From the NCBI GenBank assembly GCA_007115705.1, contig QXEO01002090.1, positions 868,001 to 932,000 on the forward strand: 64,000 nucleotides of DNA, in the 5' to 3' direction. A program made the translations under genes and the position numbers. This document shows, in pieces, positions 12,713-22,881 of this stretch (positions are counted from its first letter, which is position 1; every line of letters starts with the position of its first letter). The notes under the pieces are model-generated. The model was given only the letters and a program-made list of their open reading frames with translations, did no database searches and was not told the origin of the DNA. The stretch comes from Dactylis glomerata. Taxonomy: Eukaryota; Streptophyta; Magnoliopsida; Poales; Poaceae.

Positions 12713-13100
12713 TTTCACTAGTTTTCTCCTTTATGTAATCCAGTTGTTTTTTCGTCGTGCTTATCTATAAGAAATAATCGTATCGGATTTTATGCATTTA
12801 TGAATAGACCAAGGGAACGAATCATGGTTCTGAGGTATGTGCACTAATATTTTATCAGGTTCTTTTGAACCGTATATGGTGCTGTCGAAATATCGGGTTG
12901 TAATCAACCTTGTAGTATGTCGCAGATAGTCACAAAACTTGTTTAATATTATTTCGTACAACTCGAGGGTCTTAGCCCCCGAGTGTAAAATAAAATATTT
13001 ACACATATTGTCGATTTAACCCAATGAACCCAACCTATGGCCTCATATTCTGGATTCAGAGGGTTATAACTCAAAAAACTCCTTAGTCGCCTTATTTCGC
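12713..13100 (-). other. A1 spacer between cargo gene and pol end
   Basis: No gene is seen. It holds one further PPT-like motif (12974-12983) and the presumed 3' end of the antisense cargo transcript. Confidence 0.6.
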
Positions 13101-14399
13101 CTATGCGTAGAACTGTCGTAGTTGCTCTGCATTCCACGGGTTACTCTCGTCCCTCCCCATTTTCTTGTCTTGTAGTCGATAAGCTCCTCCTGGTATTACT
13201 TCTGTCATAATGTAAGGTCCCACCCATGGGGACTCTAGTTTTCCATGGCTATCTTGTAGTACTAGATCTCCCACCATGAAAGATCATGGACAAACTCGAC
13301 TACTGTGGTAGTTTCGTAGATTTTACTGATATTGAGTGGCTCTAGCGAGCGCTACATCTCTTGCCTCGTCAAGTGCATCAACATCATCCTGAAGTGCTTC
13401 TGTAGAAGTTGCCTCATCATATGCCGCGATTCTTGGAGCTTCATGAGTTATTTCAACTGGAAGCACGGCTTCTGCGCCATGGACCAGAAAAAAGGGGGTT
13501 TCTTGAGTAGCTGCGTTAGGTGTAGTTCGTAGACTCCAGAGTACGGAGGGTAGCTCATCCACCCAAGCGTGCTTGGCTTTTTCGAGTGGTGCAAGCAGCC
13601 TTTTCTTTATCCCATTACATATTAAGCCATTGGCTTTCTCAACTTGCCCATTCGACTTTGGATGCGCCACAGATGCAAATTTCAATTTAATTCCCAGACC
13701 TTCACAGTAACTCTTGAACTCTTTTGATGTGAAGTTTGTCCTATTATCTATGATTATGCTATGTGATACTCCAAAGCGAAAAACTATAGACTTGATGAAG
13801 TTAATCACAGCTGTGGAATCTTGAGTTGTCACCGGGGCTGCTTCTACCCACTTGGTGAATTTGTCGACTGCTACCAGCATATAAACATGCCCTCCTGGCC
13901 AAGATTTATGTAGTTTCCCGACCATGTCGAGACCCATTGTGCGAAGGGCCAAGATAATGGTATTGGTTGCAACTCTGCTACTAGCGCGTGCGGTCGAGAT
14001 GCGAAGCGTTGACAAGCCTCACATTTCCTTACTATGTCTTTTGCGTCTTCAATGGCTGTTAGCCAATAAAATCATGCCCGAAAAGCTTTGGCTGCGATAG
14101 ATCTGCTACTAGCGTGATGTCTGCATACCCCTGCGTGGATATCTCTTAAAATTTCTTGCCCTTCTTGAGGGGTGACGCATCGTTGTAAGACGCCTGTTAT
14201 GCTTCTCTTGTATAGTTTTCCTTGCAGCACGATGAAAGCTTTAGATCGTCGTATTATCCTTTTAGCTTGCACTGTGTCTTCGGGTAGTGTTTTGTTTACC
14301 ATGTATGCCAAGTATGGTTGCATCCAGGTTTCCTCGATCATCATGACTTCTTCGGGTTCAGCTGTCCCGCTGCTACCAGCCCCCGAGCCTGTTGCTTGA
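13101..14399 (-). pseudogene. A1 integrase, broken
   Basis: The zinc-binding end includes CRHHASSRSIAAKAF and a CEAC-type cysteine pair. The core has KFTKWVEAAPVTTQDS, IIIDNRTNF (second Asp kept, DNG changed to DNR) and GQVEKANGLICNGIKKR with the catalytic Glu. A stop interrupts the frame near 14085, where the A2 relative has a glycine codon, and another follows ARATQYQ near 13323. The C-terminal stop of the family is at 13101-13103. Confidence 0.85.
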
Positions 14400-15109
14400 T
14401 GCTGGGCTTGCTCTCCTGTAGTTGAAACTTTGATTCCTTTTATTGACCTTTCTACGATTTCCTCCCAAAAAACTCGTTGTGGTACGGGTAAACACTGGGT
14501 CCCGATATTTGCTAAATTGTCAGCTTCCTCGTTGCTTGCTCTACTGATATGCGGAACTTCGCATCCATCAAATGTTCCCTCGAGATAACAATATAAGTTC
14601 CTGTATGCTGTCATATTGTCGTTGATGGCATCGCACTTGTTCATTACTTGTTGGACGACGAGGTTTGAGTCTCCAAATATTTTCAGTCGAGTTGCTCCAC
14701 ATGCCTTGGCCATTTTCATCCCATGGAGTAGCGCCTCATATTCGGCTTCGTTATTGGAGGCTTGGGGAAAACTCATCCTTAACACATATTTCAACTTGTC
14801 GCCTTATGGTGATATCAGGACTACTCCTGCTCCTGTGCCTTGGACCCTTTTTGATCTGTCGAAGTACATTGTCCATACACTCGATAGGTCTAGTGGTCCT
14901 GTGTTTTGTAATTCCAGCCACTCTGCTGTAAAGTCTGGTAACACTTGTGACTTGATCGCCTTTCATTTTTCATATGTGATGTCCAGGGGTGACAACTCAA
15001 TTCCCCATAAGGAGACATGTCCTGTTGCTGAAGGGTTATTCAATATATTGGATAGTGGTCCTTCGTTGACCACTATGATCGGGTGTATCGCGAAGTATTG
15101 CCGTAGTTT
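14400..15109 (-). pseudogene. A1 second RNase H domain (Tat-type) and linker, broken
   Basis: The segment MSFPQASNNEAEYEALLHGMKMAKACG and GDSNLVVQQVMNKCD shows the D/E/D pattern of the extra, archaeal-like RNase H typical of Tat-lineage Gypsy elements. The last third (SIKGIKVSTTGEQ) is a variable linker to integrase. At least two in-frame stops lie between the first and second RNase H domains (near 14805 and 14967). Confidence 0.8.
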
Positions 15110-16314
15110 TCATGCTGATGTGAATACGCTGTATGCAAGTTTCTGATAGTGCGGGTACCTTTGCTTTGTTGGAGATAGCACCTCGCTGACGAAATATACT
15201 GGCCGCTGAACTCCATGGGTTTTTCCTTCTTCACTTCTTTCGACTACTAATACTGTACTTACCACCTGATGTGTTGCTGCAATATAGAGTAACAATGGCT
15301 CCTTTTCCTTTGGTGCGACCAACACCGGCGGTGTGGAAAGCACTTTTTTCAATTGTGTGAAAGCTATGTCTGCTTCTTCGGTCCACTCGAATTTATCGTC
15401 TGATTTTTTCATCAGTGCATAGAAGGGAAGTGCTTTTTCCCCTAGCCGTGCCACAAATCGACTTAGAGCCGTGACACGTCCTGCGAGCTTCTGTACGTCG
15501 TGCAGTTTTGTTGGTTTCCCCATCGTTAGTATTGCTTGGATCTTCTCTAGATTTGCCTCCATCCCTCTTGCGGATACCAGGAAACCGACGAGTTGCCTTG
15601 CAGATACCCCAAAAGAGCACTTTGTCGGGTTGAGCTTCAGCTTGTATCTGTTTAGGTTGTCGAAGGTTTCTGCTAAATCACTGATTAGTGACTCTTCTTT
15701 TTGCGTGGTGATAACCACATCATCGATGTAGACTTGGATGTTTCGTCCTATTTGATTTCTGAGGCAGTTTTGCATCATCCTCTGGTAGGTTGCTCCTGCA
15801 TTTTTAGGCCGAAAGGCATGACTTGGTAGCAGAACACGCCGTAAGGTGTTATGAAAGCTGTTTTTTCCTCGTCTTCTTTCTTCAACTTGATCTGGTTGTA
15901 GCCAGAATATGCGTCCAGGAAGGAAAGCCTTTCGCACCCTGCTGTTGAGTCAATTATCTGATCAATGCGAGGTAGAGGGAAGGGATCCTTTGGGCAGTGC
16001 TTGTCGAGGGACGTATAGTCGACACACACTCTCTGCACATCCGTGTTTTTCTTGGGGACTATAACTGGATTAGATACCCAAGTCGACGATTTGATTTCCC
16101 GGATGAACCCTATGTTTTCTAGCCTGTGCAGTTCCGATGCTATTGCCTTCTTTTTGGGTTCATCAAATCTTCTCAATGGTTGCTTGACTAGTTTTGCTTT
16201 GGGATCGACATTTAGTGCATGCTCGACGAGTTCCCTAGGAACCCCTGGCATGTCTGAAGGACACCAGGCGAAGATTTCCCAGTGCTCACAGAGGAACTCG
16301 ACGAGCGCGCTTTC
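15110..16314 (-). pseudogene. A1 reverse transcriptase and first RNase H, frameshifted
   Basis: Reverse transcriptase motifs are visible: KSSTWVSNPVIVPKKN, LSFLDAYSGYNQIKL, PYGVFCYQVMPFGL, the active-site VYIDDVVIT, and FLVSARGMEANLEKI. RNase H follows (LLYIAATHQVVSTVLV, VYFVSEVLSPTKQRYPHYQ). The frame breaks near 15811: the minus strand has five A residues where copy B has six, a one-base deletion in a homopolymer just after the FGLK motif. A stop follows FTSA near 15110. Confidence 0.88.
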
Positions 16315-17415
16315 CTATGCGGGATCCAAGTTTACTGCTATAGAGGTAGTTTTGCTTGGGTCCGTAGGGTGGACCTGGATTTTCTTTGAGTCTTGAGTTG
16401 CATCGAAAGCCTGATCTGGCAGGGATCGCCCGACGTCGGGTAGTACGTTGTGGTCGGTTTCGCCTTTTAGTCTCGCATATTCTGCTATCATGCCAAAGGT
16501 TTGCGCCAGTCTGTTGAATTCTTTGTCACAGGTGTTGGATACTTCAAAGCTGCCCTGCACCATAATTGTTCCTTTGGGTCCTGGGATCTTGAGTGTAAGA
16601 TACGCGTAATGAGGTACTGCCATAAATTTTGCAAATGCTGGGCGCCCCAGGATTGCATGATACTGTGAAGGCCAATCCATAACTTTGAATTCCAGTTTTT
16701 CTTTGCGATAATTGTTGCTATTTCCGAAGCAGACGTCGAGTTCTATTTTCCCAAGAGGGTAATTTGCGCTTCCTGGTACTATTCCGTGGAAAGAGCAATC
16801 CGTTGGCTTTAAACTTTCCAGTGAAATGCACATTGCCCTCAGAGTTCTCGCATATATCAGATTTATGCCGCTTCCTGCATCCATGAATACTCTCCCAATG
16901 TCGTATCCCCCTATTTGTGCTTTTAGTACCATTGGTGCATGCCCTGGCCTGGGTACTTTCCTTGGGTGGTCTGCTCTGTTGAATTTAACTGGTTGATCAG
17001 ACCACTTTAGATACTCTGTAGTAGCTGGCGGCGATGATATTGCCAGGTTGACTTGTCTTGATATGCTTTTCCTCTCTTTCTTCGACTTTGGCACTGGTTG
17101 AATCATTGCTGATATATATATATCTTTGACTCCAGTTGCTTTGCGAGTCACTGCATTTGATATCCTTGACTTGCTATTTTTCCTCCCTGTCGTGTTCCTT
17201 GGTTTGAATCCATGGCGTTTTGTAACCTTAGGAAGGTTCTGCAATCCTTCATCTGGTGGTTGGAGACTCTTTCCCCATCCAAGTACGCATAATGGATGTG
17301 ACAAGGACCATATAGCATATCTTCTGCTGAAGGACCCGGGTACCTTGGTTTCTTCTTTCCCCTGTTGTCTCTTGCTGAAACTCTCTGTTTTCGTAACCTT
17401 CCTCATTCCTTTCAT
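16315..17415 (-). pseudogene. A1 aspartic protease region
   Basis: Open for 366 codons but out of frame with gag upstream. The protease core is GRVFMDAGSGINLIYA, with the catalytic Asp present, and AILGRPAFAKFMAV, the partner hydrophobic-Gly motif. A downstream linker leads to the RT. The protease would cut the Gag-Pol polyprotein. Element B has the Asp changed to Asn at the same place. Confidence 0.8.
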
Positions 17416-19234
17416 CGTATCCCGCGGCTATCTGATTTTGCCTTCCATGGTTGTCGCTGTTGCGGTACCGTCGCCTTTGCCTGCTAGATTTGTCGACTTC
17501 CGGTGAACCTCCCCTTTTGTTGTTATACGCGTCTTCTCTGTCGGCAAATCTGTTAGCTATCTCCATTAGTTCTGAAACTATTCTCGGCTTTATTCTTCCT
17601 ATCTCTTCCACGAGGTTTGAGCGACGAAGTCGGGCTGAAAAGGCGTCTATTGCTCTTTCATCGGAGACGTCCTCTGCGGAGTTTTTAATGACACTCCAAC
17701 GTTGTATGTAAGAGCACAGAGTTTCATCTCTTCCTTGTATGCACGATTTAACTTCTTCCAATGAAGCTGGTTGCTTGTATGTTGATTGAAAATTTCTTGC
17801 GAATTGGCTTTTTAGCTCTCCCCAACTTCCGATGGAATCGTTGGGTAGTGTATTTAACTAGGACCGCGCTACGCTGGTGAGGTGTAACTGCAAACTTTGC
17901 ATTGCTGTTGCTCTTGTTCCCCCTAGTATTTGTACTGCTTGTAGATAGTCTGACAACCATAGCGTTGGTTCCTGTGACCCATCGTAGTTTTCCTGATCAT
18001 GTGGTAACTTAAATCCTTTGGGTACTCACATTTTGCGAACCCTGCGGGTAAAGCATAGCGCGCCCATCTCTTTTTCATCGTCTTCGTAGTTCTCTAGCCT
18101 CCACGCGTAACGTGAGTTATTTACCCTTGCTTGAGCTATTATGTTCCTTGCATCCTCCTTTCTCTTTTGGCATTTCTCGTCTTCTGAGGACTCGCTAGCT
18201 TCGTTCCGCGAAGAATTGCGCTTGACCTCTTCTTTTTTCCTTTCACTGCGGTGAGTCGACTTTTTCTCTGAAATATTTCCCTTTAGCTTTTCTTCTGCTA
18301 ACCCGACGTTCCGTATCGCGGCTTGATGCATTTGTTCCCGTGGGTCACTAGGCTTTGGTTGCGTGGTTAGTAGGTATGCTTGTGCTGCTATCAATGCTGC
18401 TTCTGGTGTTTCTTGCATGAATTCTTCCTCCTCTTCTGGTTGGTTCGCGCTTGGGCTTCTTGTATAGCTTTCTTCTACTACACGTGTTGTTGTCCTTGTA
18501 TTGTGCTTTGGGTCTTTGTGCCTCTCCATGCTGGATTCTGACGAGTTGGTATATTCGCTCCAATATCCTTCACTTGGTGTGCTATTGTAATCTGGGCTTC
18601 TCATAATCATATCTCTTTCCTGCCTTAGTTTTTTCCTGCGCTGGTGTAGCACGTATTGTTACCCCATTAAAACTTCTCTTCTTGAATCTGCGGGTACATC
18701 AGTCCTGTGGTTGACAGCTGTCATAATCATTCTCCACTCTCCAGCTGAAACATGCACTTTCTCCTTCTCTGTCTTGCCATTGCTCCTTATTTTGTCGACT
18801 TGCATGTCGACCTCCTTGTTGCCGGAGTGATTGTTTTCTTCTTCTGCTGCTTCAGTGATGATAACACATAATTGGTGTACGCTCCTAGAGACGCCGCTGC
18901 GTCTGCTGGCGATATCCCTTGATTTGTTCACTGCTTCTTCCACAATGGTCTCTTGCCCGATTTCGTTGGGTTCCTCTAATTGTCCGTGCAAATTTTCTAT
19001 TGCTGCTAAGCTGACTGGCGAGTTTGCCTCGCAAGAAGAGCCTACAGATGATCCAAATGCTGTCATCCTCTCTGCTTTGCCCGCTGACGGAACTGATTTC
19101 ATCGGATCCGAAAGGCGAGTTGAACCCGAAGGTCCGATGTAGAAGCTTAGACTTCTGAACGTCAACTCCATCTCTTGATTTTCGTCGACTTCTGGATTGC
19201 TATTGGCTAAAAGCGAAAAAGCCATCGAATTCAT
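17249..19234 (-). pseudogene. A1 gag, broken by several stops and frameshifts
   Basis: The likely start is the ATG at 19232-19234 (MNSMAFSLLANSN), 18 bases after the primer binding site, matching copy B. The N-terminal half is Ser/Glu/Lys-rich. The C-terminal part has the conserved capsid segment (LPNDSIGSWGELKSQFARNF, LCSYIQRWSVIKNSAEDVSD). Breaks include a stop at 18659-18661, where B has a Tyr codon, and others near 18026 and 17860. It would form the virus-like particle shell. Confidence 0.8.
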
Positions 19235-19251
19235 GATTCCAACACCCAGAG

Positions 19252-19269
19252 TCCCCACGGTCGGCGCCA
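19252..19269 (-). other. A1 primer binding site
   Basis: Minus strand TGGCGCCGACCGTGGGGA starts two bases inside the 5' LTR. TGGCGCC-type sites are usual for Tat and Athila elements. The exact tRNA is not assigned here. Confidence 0.85.
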
Positions 19270-19271
19270 AT

Positions 19272-19605
19272 TGACGAGGTTTAGACTCGACAAATGTCCT
19301 AGATGAAGGACTTAGGATCGGGGAGACATGACGTCGGATGAACTCGAAGGTAAATTCAGTCAAACAAGATGGCTATGAAAGTAAACGTGGGAGTGGAACC
19401 TGGCTTGCTTTCAATCTGTCCCACACCGTCCCCTCCTCGCCCCTATATATAGGTGGCCAGGTCTCAAGGACTGGGTGGGATCCGATATAGACTACAATAT
19501 CGACATACGACATGAACTCGTATTTCGACTAGTATTACAATTGGGCCTAGCTTAACGGGCCTCATGGTACTCAACTAACGGGCTCTATTATCTATACCCT
19601 TGTCA
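19272..19605 (-). repeat. A1 5' LTR (334 bp)
   Basis: Partner of 10633-10967 with the same TGACGAGG and CCTTGTCA ends in plus coordinates. The flank CCTGT at 19606-19610 is the right half of the target duplication. Confidence 0.93.
19444..19451 (-). promoter_or_regulatory. TATA box in A1 LTR
   Basis: TATATATA followed (minus strand) by GGGG and a short leader. The same box lies in every LTR of the family: 10805-10812, 51868-51875 and 55845-55852. It probably drives the element's minus-strand transcript. Confidence 0.6.
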
Positions 19606-19830
19606 CCTGTTATACTTTTTTTGTATAGTTTCCCTTGTAATACGACGAATGCCTTGGATCGTTGTATTATCCTTCGTGCTTTTACTGTATCTTCGGGTAG
19701 TGCCTTGATTATCATGTATGCCAAGTATGGCTACATCCAGGTTTCTTCAATCATCATAACTTCTTCTGGCTCTGCCGTGCTTCCTTGGCCATGCTTGCCA
19801 GCCCCCGAGCCTTTTGCTTGGTGCTGGGCT
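19606..19830 (-). pseudogene. Element B pol fragment between A1 and the CACTA
   Basis: This 225-bp piece matches A2 at 59345-59570 and encodes the linker and start of integrase (SSIWQ-like and MMIEETW-like region in the relatives). It proves that A1 and the CACTA hit the same older element only a few hundred bases apart. Confidence 0.85.
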
Positions 19831-19846
19831 CACTACTAGAAAAAAG

Positions 19847-20217
19847 CTTACCCGTAGCGCATCTAATATGGCTACCCGTAGCGCATATACCATGCGCTGC
19901 GGGTAGCATGCCACTGGTAAAAAAATACACGTAGCGCATGTGTGGTGTGCTACGGGTAATATGCATACCCGTAGCACCAAACACACATGCGCTACGGGTA
20001 TGCATATTACCCGTAGCGCACCAGACACACATGCGCTACGGGTAATATGCATACCCGTAGCGCACCAGACACACATGCGCTACGGGTATGCATATTACCC
20101 GTAGCGCACCAGACACATATGCACTACGGGTAATATGCATACCCGTAGCGCACCAGACACACATGCGCTACGGGTATGCATATTACCCATAGCGCACCAG
20201 ACACATGCGCTACGAGT
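19847..20217. repeat. CACTA left subterminal hairpin array
   Basis: Units of TACCCGTAGCGCA, an 11-base spacer (CCAGACACACA) and TGCGCTACGGGTA form 13-bp-stem hairpins, joined by alternating TGCATAT and ATATGCA links. About six units are seen, the outer ones degenerate. Such arrays are the expected transposase binding region. Confidence 0.9.
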
Positions 20218-20460
20218 ATTTTATTTTATTTTCGAAAATACTCTATTTCTGCTGCCAAATTACAGTTTTTAATACATAATATAGTACATTACAGAGAATA
20301 TAACAGGTATACAGGATAATGCAATATAAATAGCATAAAACATGCATAGCATATGAATCACATTGTTTCGAAATGAAACGATCACATTCGTAGTCTAAGA
20401 CACCGACACCGACCAAGTATGCAAGTTCATCATCACATCTTACATAAATGAGATAGTCTC

Positions 20461-20697
20461 CTACACTATGATGAAGTACACTACAACCACAATCACCACG
20501 GTGAGCAAGATGGCGGTGGTGACGCCGAAGATCGTCCTACTCTCCTCTCGCAGGTGGTTCCTCCACCTAGCTTCCGCCTCCGCCATGGTGTTGTACCCTT
20601 TGTAGCTATTGCCCTTGAACATGTTGACTTGCTTCAAGCAATCTTCCCAGTGGACGTAAACTCCAGGAACTCTATCCCTATACACCACGTATGGCAT
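20461..20697 (-). CDS. Viroplasmin/RNase H1 N-terminal-like domain with C-terminal membrane segment, in the CACTA
   Basis: From the ATG at 20695-20697 the product has 78 residues. Residues 1-45 (PYVVYRDRVPGVYVHWEDCL, FKGNSYKGYNTMAEAEARW) match the caulimovirus-VI/RNase H1 N-terminal fold by motif (YxVxxGRxPGxY, W.EC..QV..F.G..YK.F.T..EA). A hydrophobic run near the C-terminus (TTAILLTVVIVVVVYFIIV) looks like a single membrane anchor. The frame extends upstream to 20793, but a splice acceptor (AAAG or GTAG) lies just before the ATG, so this may be a last exon. There is no RNase H catalytic domain. The role is unknown; it could be a captured host gene or a standard cargo of this CACTA family. 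Confidence 0.6.
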   Translation of the reverse strand: MPYVVYRDRVPGVYVHWEDCLKQVNMFKGNSYKGYNTMAEAEARWRNHLREESRTIFGVTTAILLTVVIVVVVYFIIV

Positions 20698-21942
20698 CTC
20701 TACCTTTAAGACAAAAATAAGGTTAGAGAATGGAAAGCAATAGTGCATATAAATAATATGTATAAGAAATAACAGTACATGGCAGGAGTTCACCTCATTA
20801 ACAAGATCAATGGATCTTACATAGCCAGGAAGAGGAGTAGGCTCTCATGTTAATCAGCTCCAATTTGTGCTGGATATACAAGAATTTAAGGAAACAGGTA
20901 AGTAAAGAAACTTGAGATGTCAGACAGAACGATATTACCGGTGTCACATGCAATTGATTGAGTATATCGCAGTTGTTATTTGCAACTAAATGACATTACA
21001 GGTGTAAATGTTCTAGACACCTTCCATAGTGCTTCATAAGGAAAACACTGAAGATGATGCATATACTAATCTCTGCCTTTTCTTCTTATTTATCATCTCC
21101 ACGAAAAAAGAGAGATGATATCTCCAGTATTCAGTTGAAGTACATGACTATATCATAACATTTTGTTGCGTCATGTCAGGGAAGGTTTTTCTGTTGAATT
21201 GGGTAGCATCAAGTAAATTATTTGTATGAGCTATCTGGAAGATTGTTTAAAGGCATATTTGAAAAGGAGATTATACTTTGAAATTCGAAAAATATGCTTC
21301 ATACATACGTAGTGGAGTATCTTTCACCAATCATTAATAACACACTTCTGGAAACAGAAAATATTTTCGCAAAAGAAAACTACAACAGAAAATAGGAGAT
21401 TTAATTAGTGGCCTAAATAAACCTGCATCAAAACAAAATAACAGGGCACTTCATATTTTGCATGAGATGATGCATTGCTATTCTAGTGAAATCATGCACA
21501 GAAGATCCTAGAGATTAGATAGCCTAAGAGAACATCGTGAACTCATGTGCATGTGGCGTTCTAGAAAAAGTCTTCCCCGTGAACTCGCCGGCAAGGTCCA
21601 TCTCGCCCAGCACCGCCTCCCTTCTTCCCCGCGTCGCCACCAAGGTCCAGCTCGCCCAGCACCGGCCCCCTTCTCTTTTCACCCCAGGGTCGGGGCACTT
21701 CCAGGCTCGGTGCTCCTCGGCTCCTTAGCAGCAGCAGCAGATCGCCGGCTGTTTCTCCTCTGCTCCCAAGCAATTCATTGGCTCCTCCTCGGCTCCCCAT
21801 TAGCAGCAGATCATTGGCTCCTCCTCGGCTACCCATCAGCAGCAAGCATGATAGACCGATTGACCCAGAATCATGCTCGTCTCAAACCAAACAGAGCATC
21901 AAAGTGCTTAGACTGTGTCCACCAGCCTACAATAAACCACTG
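20698..21942. other. CACTA left interior without recognised gene
   Basis: AT-rich sequence to about 21530, then a GC-rich patch (21540-21850) of repeated GCTCCTCCTCGGCTCCC-like and AGCAGCAG motifs. Open frames in the patch are low-complexity and not believable. A related patch is at 45160-45240 on the right side. Confidence 0.5.
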
Positions 21943-22848
21943 TGTTGACAACCGTTTTTGGCTTACAAAGAAGATACCTTAAGATGGCCTCAAATGAGAA
22001 AATAATAGTTGAGAAAGTTGTGCGTCTCGTCGAAACAAGCAACTTTGGTTTTTGGATCATCTCAATCCGAGGTCACATGCAATTTCTAGGGTCAAACCAA
22101 AAAAGCTGGAACAGAGGCTAGCTAGTACAAGTACTAGCGAATTTCTGTAATTTCGTAGCCCAAAGCCGAGGCTGACTAGTACAAGTACTAGTCGCGCTCT
22201 GTATATGCCAAAATCAGATAAAATTCAGAAATTGATGGAAAAGACCCTTCACACTATCTCGGATGGAAAAGTGGCCAACATGAAAGTTCTTCATTTTTTC
22301 GAGACGAACAACTTTGTAGATTACGGGATTTCGATCCGAGGTCGTTTACTGCCTCAAAACAGACCCGGAATATACAGACAAGTTTTTGACCGAATAGTTT
22401 TGGAAAGTTCGGACCCACCCATCCAAATTCGACCCAAACTAGGGTTTTGGACGTGAATCCAGCCCTCTTTCTTGCACGGGAAGTCCAGCCGCTCCATATA
22501 TACATGAGGGGTGACGGCCGATTGAAAAACAACACACAATCGCAAAAACCAATCTACAAACCTCTATTTTTTCTCTCGCCCTTGTTTTCTACTCATCGTT
22601 CGTCGGTGTTCTTCGTGTTGGAGAGCTTCGATCTGCGAAGTCCTAGGGGCGGGCGAACCGACCTAGGGCAGCCCATCTCCGCCGTGCGCCCAGACGGGGT
22701 CTCTCCCGGGCGTGTGGGGTTTCGGGTCTTCAAAAGAGCACGCCGGATTGTCCTGCGTATCGCGCTTCTGGCTAGCCTCCTCCGGCGACGTGTCCTGCGT
22801 ATCGCGCTCGACATCGGAGGTACACGGTGACGTGTTCGTGTGCGAACA
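21943..22848 (+). repeat. Element C 5' LTR (906 bp)
   Basis: TGTT at the start and AACA at the end form the short inverted termini. It matches 43649-44555. It contains a TATA box and, near 22108-22200, two copies of GCTAGTACAAGTACTAG-like sequence. Confidence 0.93.
22497..22502 (+). promoter_or_regulatory. TATA box in element C LTR
   Basis: CCATATATACATG lies about 350 bases before the LTR end, followed by leader sequence rich in CTC. The copy in the 3' LTR is near 44202-44208. It probably starts the element C transcript. Confidence 0.5.
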
Positions 22849-22855
22849 CACTTTT

Positions 22856-22873
22856 TGGCGACTCCGCTGGGGA
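22856..22873 (+). other. Element C primer binding site
   Basis: TGGCGACTCCGCTGGGGA begins 7 bases after the LTR end. It is the usual position and type for plant Gypsy elements; the tRNA is not assigned. Confidence 0.85.
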
Positions 22874-22881
22874 AGATCATC

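Larger units (their letters stand above)
10633..19605 (-). mobile_element. Element A1: complete Tat-like Gypsy copy with antisense cargo gene
   Basis: Two LTRs (10633-10967, 19272-19605) flank 8.3 kb. Flanks CCTAT (left) and CCTGT (right) are a target duplication with one later change, and joining them restores the integrase sequence seen in A2. The two LTRs differ by about 16 substitutions and one 1-base indel by eye, so it is an old insertion. Gag and pol are broken many times, but the antisense AT-hook/B3 gene at 12149-12712 is open. It is closely related to B and A2, so the family inserted into its own copy. Confidence 0.9.

Noticed and set aside
19747..20076. 109-codon frame through the CACTA hairpin array
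   Set aside because: It is a translation of the tandem TACCCGTAGCGCA units and element B; its regular pattern is the repeat period, not a protein.
19847..20217. CRISPR-like spaced repeats
   Set aside because: The units are inverted hairpins with near-identical spacers at a CACTA terminus in a plant genome, not a CRISPR array.
22840..22881. Upstream ATG for element C gag
   Set aside because: It lies in the LTR and the frame crosses the primer binding site; the ATG at 22882 is the sensible start.
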